Origin: CAYTLQ01 sp964438715
GTDB taxonomy: Bacteria; Bacteroidota; Ignavibacteria; Ignavibacteriales; Ignavibacteriaceae
Reading direction: 5' to 3'
DNA: 7,289 nt
NCBI GenBank assembly: GCA_964438715.1
Contig: CAYTLQ010000249.1
Span: forward strand, 1 to 7,289
In this document: positions 5,046-7,289 of the stretch, one piece after another
How the letters are laid out: the number at the start of each line of letters is the position of its first letter
Numbering within the stretch: the first letter of the stretch is position 1
Notes under the pieces: generated by a model
Database searches by the model: none
Told to the model about the DNA's origin: nothing
The model's input: only the letters and a program-made list of their open reading frames with translations
Position numbers and translations under genes: made by a program

Positions 5046-6794
5046 TTATTTAAGTAAAACTATCTTTCGACTCGTTGCGCTAATTAATTCATTATTTCTC
5101 CGAAGCGTTACACGAACAACATATTGCCCTGCAGCTTTACCTGAAAAATCAATGTATTCCGTCTTTAAACCGGCGTCAACATATCGGGATGATTCATAAA
5201 TTTTTGAACCCATTACATCAAACACTGTAATTGTGAGAAAGCCACTACTTACTATCCTGTAAGAAATTGTAGTACCGGGATTAAACGGATTCGGATAATT
5301 TGAGAGTACTATATGTTCACTTAATGAAGCGCCATTGGATTCTATAACGGAGGAAAAACTAAAACTTCCATCAAAATCCAATTGTTTCAACCGATAGTAG
5401 TTAGGTTTACTAAGCGTCGCTTTGTGTAAAAAATAATATTTTCTTTGGTCTGTGGAATTACCGGCTCCCTCAACAAAACCTATAGGAATGAATTCATTGC
5501 CTTCAAGTTGTTGTATTTCCCATCCTCTGTTATTTGTTTCACTTGCAGTCTGCCACTCCAACTGTATATTTTCACCTTGTAATTTGGCAGAAAAAGATAC
5601 CAATTCAACAGGAACCACCTCAACTATTTTTCTCAAAAGCCAAGCATCATGTAATCCTGCTCCGGAAGAAAGTGTATGACCAGCGATTACATATCCTCCG
5701 TCTGAGGTAAGATCCATCGAATAGGCTACATCGGATGCCGTTCCACCAAATGTTTTCTGCCAAAGCATATTTCCTGTAATGTCTATCTTTAATAGCCAGA
5801 GATCATCACTGCCGGCTCCGAAGGAAAGTGTATATCCGGCAACCATGAAGTTACCATCTGCCATTTGAATTACAGCATTACCATAGTCTCTTCCTGTGCC
5901 GCCGAAAGTTTTTGCCCAAACCTGATTACCCGCTCCATCTGTTCTTACAAGAAAAAGATCATCTAAACCCGCACCTGAAGATGCAGTATATCCGGTAAGA
6001 ATATATCCACCATCAGCGGTCTGTTGAACTGAGAGCCCTCTGTCAGCGTCACTTCCCCCGAAATTTTTGTTAAAGATAATATTTCCTAAGCTATCGGTTT
6101 TTACTAGCCAGGCATTCCCAAGAACACCTGAGCCATCGGAAGCTGTCCACCCTGTAATGATAAATCCGTTATCTGAGGTACGCTGTACTCCGCGTATTCC
6201 ATCGGTGCTTAGGCCTCCTAATGTTTTAGTCCAGATTGTGTTCCCCTGAGAATTGAGTCTGATGAGCCAGCCATCGCGACTGCCGGCTCCGGATGATGAT
6301 GTGGCACACCCAACAACACAACCTCCGTCGGGCATTACATCGAGAGCATACGCTTCCTCATCGGATGCTCCACCAAAAGTTTTACTCCATAACTCATTTC
6401 CTGCAGAATCAGTGCGCACAACATACACATCTTTTGCACCTGCACCGAAAGATGAAGTATAACCCACTGCAATAAAGCCGCCATCGGAAGTCTGTTTTAC
6501 AGCGGCGGCTTCATCATCACTATTTCCGCCAAAAGTTTTGTTCCAGAGGAGATTTCCGGACTTGTCCGTACGGAAGAGCCAAAGATTTCTCCCTGATATT
6601 GTGCCAAAAGAACGGGTATATCCGGCTATAATATATCCATCATCACTCGTCTCTTTAACAGAATAGGCAACATCGATATTTGTACCACCAAAAGTTTTTG
6701 ACCATAGGGAGTCCTGTGCTAATAAAAGGGGGCAACTGGCTACCGACAGGCAGATAGACAAAATTAACCAAATACTATGGTTCTTAGTTTTCAT
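5046..6794 (-). CDS. Secreted seven-repeat beta-propeller protein with T9SS sorting domain
   Basis: 582 residues. A signal peptide covers 1-26 (MKTKNHS, hydrophobic core, likely cleavage LLLA|QD). Residues 33-390 are seven tandem repeats of 52-53 residues with consensus KTFGGxxxDxAxxVxxT, then DGGYIxAGxTxSxGAG, then DxWLxRTDxxGNxxW. The last repeat is short and lacks its GNxxW strand, while DSLWS at 28-32 before repeat 1 supplies an equivalent, the usual way a propeller closes its ring. A beta-sandwich (fibronectin-like) module with PVELVSFSA follows at ~395-485. A type A T9SS sorting domain with NYPNPFNPGTTI at 499-510 runs to the end. The protein should be exported and released or surface-attached; ligand and activity are unknown. 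The start is ATG 6794, because AAGGAA at 6806-6801 sits 6 nt upstream and the signal peptide then begins with MKTK. An upstream TTG at 6809 would place that site inside the coding region. Confidence 0.87.
   Translation of the reverse strand: MKTKNHSIWLILSICLSVASCPLLLAQDSLWSKTFGGTNIDVAYSVKETSDDGYIIAGYTRSFGTISGRNLWLFRTDKSGNLLWNKTFGGNSDDEAAAVKQTSDGGFIAVGYTSSFGAGAKDVYVVRTDSAGNELWSKTFGGASDEEAYALDVMPDGGCVVGCATSSSGAGSRDGWLIRLNSQGNTIWTKTLGGLSTDGIRGVQRTSDNGFIITGWTASDGSGVLGNAWLVKTDSLGNIIFNKNFGGSDADRGLSVQQTADGGYILTGYTASSGAGLDDLFLVRTDGAGNQVWAKTFGGTGRDYGNAVIQMADGNFMVAGYTLSFGAGSDDLWLLKIDITGNMLWQKTFGGTASDVAYSMDLTSDGGYVIAGHTLSSGAGLHDAWLLRKIVEVVPVELVSFSAKLQGENIQLEWQTASETNNRGWEIQQLEGNEFIPIGFVEGAGNSTDQRKYYFLHKATLSKPNYYRLKQLDFDGSFSFSSVIESNGASLSEHIVLSNYPNPFNPGTTISYRIVSSGFLTITVFDVMGSKIYESSRYVDAGLKTEYIDFSGKAAGQYVVRVTLRRNNELISATSRKIVLLK
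5625..6698 (-). repeat. Seven tandem in-frame repeats of ~156-159 nt (propeller blades)
   Basis: With residue 1 at ATG 6794 the repeats are 33-85, 86-137, 138-189, 190-242, 243-294, 295-346 and 347-390. Repeats 1 and 4 have 53 residues, the others 52, and the last is truncated at 44. The best conserved parts are the opening KTFGG, the DGG(Y/F) turn, and SxGAG. Blade 4 is the most divergent (KTLGG, SDGSGVLGN, ending IFN). Divergence between copies indicates old duplication rather than a recently expanding DNA repeat. Confidence 0.85.
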
Positions 6795-6800
6795 TGCAAT

Positions 6801-6806
6801 TTCCTT
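6801..6806 (-). promoter_or_regulatory. Ribosome-binding site that sets the start of the seven-repeat protein
   Basis: The minus strand reads AAGGAA at 6806-6801, then a 6-nt spacer (ATTGCA), then ATG at 6794-6792. This purine-rich site at standard distance argues for the ATG and against the in-frame TTG at 6809. Confidence 0.6.
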
Positions 6807-6828
6807 CAATATACATTAACATTATTCC

Positions 6829-6858
6829 AATATAGGACATCAGAATTTGAAAAGTAAA
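6829..6858 (-). promoter_or_regulatory. Possible promoter of the seven-repeat protein gene
   Basis: The minus strand shows TTTACT at 6858-6853 and TATATT at 6834-6829 with an 18-nt spacer, matching the sigma70 boxes at 4/6 and 5/6. The predicted transcript start near 6822 would leave a leader of about 28 nt. TATATTGG also resembles the Bacteroidota -7 element (TAnnTTTG) with one mismatch. The geometry is good; the sequence evidence is modest. Confidence 0.35.
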
Positions 6859-6900
6859 CATTTTCCAAGGAATTTTTTTCGTAAAACAATAACATGTTAA

Positions 6901-6926
6901 AATAAAATGTCGCCCCTTCCGGGTTG
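6901..6926 (-). repeat. Hairpin repeat copy 1 (inverted, degenerate)
   Basis: Read on the minus strand, the core is ACCCGGAAGGGGC followed by GACATTTTATT. The outer and innermost stem pairs are mismatched, leaving three C-G pairs, so this is the most decayed copy. Confidence 0.55.
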
Positions 6927-6950
6927 CCGTGCATTATTGTTGGGTGATTG

Positions 6951-7046
6951 CTATAATAATTTCATCCTTTGGGATTTTATCCCGAAACGTGAATCCAGAG
7001 ATAATCTGTTTTACGGATGTTGAAATTCATAACCTCGAAGAGGTGA
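6951..7046 (+). repeat. Long direct repeat, copy A
   Basis: Aligns with 7193-7289 over its whole length with one gap; by eye about 80-85% identical. Inside it are GGGAT/ATCCC around a TTT loop (6971-6983), an ATCC...GGAT pair flanking AGATAATCTGTTTT, and hairpin copy 2 at the 3' end. The section from GAGATAATCTGTTTT to GTTGAAATT is almost unchanged between copies. Confidence 0.75.
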
Positions 7047-7053
7047 TATTATT
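7031..7053 (+). repeat. Hairpin repeat copy 2
   Basis: Core ACCTCGAAGAGGT (7032-7044): a perfect 5-bp stem around GAA, followed by GATATTATT. It is the 3' end of long repeat copy A. Confidence 0.75.
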
Positions 7054-7081
7054 GTAGAAAAAAAATAAAACGACAAAACCG

Positions 7082-7104
7082 AACTCCGAAGGAGTGACAT
7101 TATT
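7082..7104 (+). repeat. Hairpin repeat copy 3
   Basis: Core ACTCCGAAGGAGT (7083-7095): a perfect 5-bp stem around GAA, followed by GACATTATT. This copy stands alone without the long upstream repeat, about 50 nt after copy 2. Confidence 0.75.
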
Positions 7105-7145
7105 TCGTGTAATTTTTGGTGGAAATAAATATTTTCGTGTTGGTT

Positions 7146-7168
7146 GATAATATCACCCTTTCAGGGTT
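7146..7168 (-). repeat. Hairpin repeat copy 4 (inverted)
   Basis: On the minus strand the core is ACCCTGAAAGGGT followed by GATATTATC, again with a perfect 5-bp stem. It faces copy 3 tail-to-tail, forming a BIME-like inverted pair around a spacer of about 40 nt. Confidence 0.72.
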
Positions 7169-7192
7169 CTTATGTTAAATGTTAATATATTT

Positions 7193-7289
7193 CTATAATC
7201 ATTCCATCCCTCCAGGATTTGATCCCGAAAAGGAAATCCGGAGATAATCTGTTTTCCGGATGTTGAAATTAATAACCACGAAGTGGTGA
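7193..7289 (+). repeat. Long direct repeat, copy B (cut by the window edge)
   Basis: Second copy of the unit at 6951-7046, offset by 242 nt. It keeps the internal complementarity better than copy A: GGAT/ATCC around TTG, and ATCCGG/CCGGAT flanking AGATAATCTGTTTT. It ends in hairpin copy 5 exactly at the right edge, where the expected ATTATT tail is cut off. Confidence 0.75.
7274..7289 (+). repeat. Hairpin repeat copy 5 (3' end truncated by the window)
   Basis: Core ACCACGAAGTGGT (7275-7287): a perfect 5-bp stem around GAA, followed by GA at the edge. It lies at the end of long repeat copy B, as copy 2 does in copy A. Confidence 0.72.

Larger units (their letters stand above)
6901..7289. repeat. 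Cluster of dispersed palindromic repeats (REP/BIME-like)
   Basis: This gene-free stretch is built from one repeat family. Five copies of a core ANNNNGAANNNNT followed by TGAYATTATT (or a close variant) occur, three on the plus and two on the minus strand. Two copies sit at the end of a longer ~97-nt repeat. No open reading frame, tRNA or rRNA is evident. Mixed orientations and hairpin-forming units resemble REP/BIME elements, which are often moved by RAYT-type transposases acting in trans. From memory, GAA-loop repeats of this kind are common between genes in Ignavibacteriota and Bacteroidota, but their mobilising factor is not visible here. The array continues past the right edge. Confidence 0.75.

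Noticed and set aside
6720..6740. Lipoprotein signal (VASC) in the seven-repeat protein
   Set aside because: The cysteine is followed by more hydrophobic residues (PLLLA) and then a good signal peptidase I site before QD; T9SS cargo normally uses signal peptidase I.
6901..7289. CRISPR array
   Set aside because: Repeats occur in both orientations with uneven spacing, differ in stem sequence, and have no set of similar-length spacers; no cas gene is present.

Overview
The window looks like chromosomal DNA from a bacterium of the FCB group (Fibrobacterota-Chlorobiota-Bacteroidota), most probably Ignavibacteriota or a close relative. Two secreted proteins end in type A type IX secretion (T9SS) sorting domains of the form NYPNPFNPxTTI, and one of them carries the PVELVSFSA linker module common in that lineage. 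This placement is an inference from protein signatures, not from a marker gene. All four clear genes lie on the minus strand, so they are read from right to left.

Layout from right to left. (1) Positions 6795-7289 are non-coding and packed with a dispersed-repeat family: five copies in both orientations of a 13-nt hairpin with a GAA loop, plus two copies of a ~97-nt direct repeat. (2) 6794-5046 encodes a secreted protein with seven ~52-residue repeats, predicted to be a seven-bladed beta-propeller, and a T9SS tail. (3) 5045-4740 is a 306-nt gap holding only two small inverted repeats. (4) 4739-3495 encodes a second T9SS cargo protein with Asp-box (BNR-like) propeller repeats. (5) After a 114-nt gap, 3380-1365 encodes a RecQ-family helicase fused at its C terminus to a ComF-like phosphoribosyltransferase (PRTase). 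(6) 1372-209 encodes a DprA-like protein whose GTG start overlaps the helicase stop by 8 nt. (7) Positions 1-208 contain a strong ribosome-binding sequence right at the left edge, suggesting that another minus-strand gene starts just outside the window.

The most interesting object is the two-gene module RecQ-ComF plus DprA. It joins three families associated with single-stranded DNA handling and natural transformation (helicase, ComF PRTase, DprA) in one translationally coupled unit. A PRTase paired with a DprA-like protein resembles ShosTA, described as a toxin-antitoxin/anti-phage system. Here the PRTase is fused to a helicase whose RecQ zinc site has lost three of its four cysteines and is preceded by an apparent winged helix. 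A role in defence against, or processing of, foreign DNA is a hypothesis. The sequence itself shows intact helicase motifs, an intact PRPP loop and the coupling.

The two T9SS cargo genes are probably ordinary neighbours with no functional link to the module.
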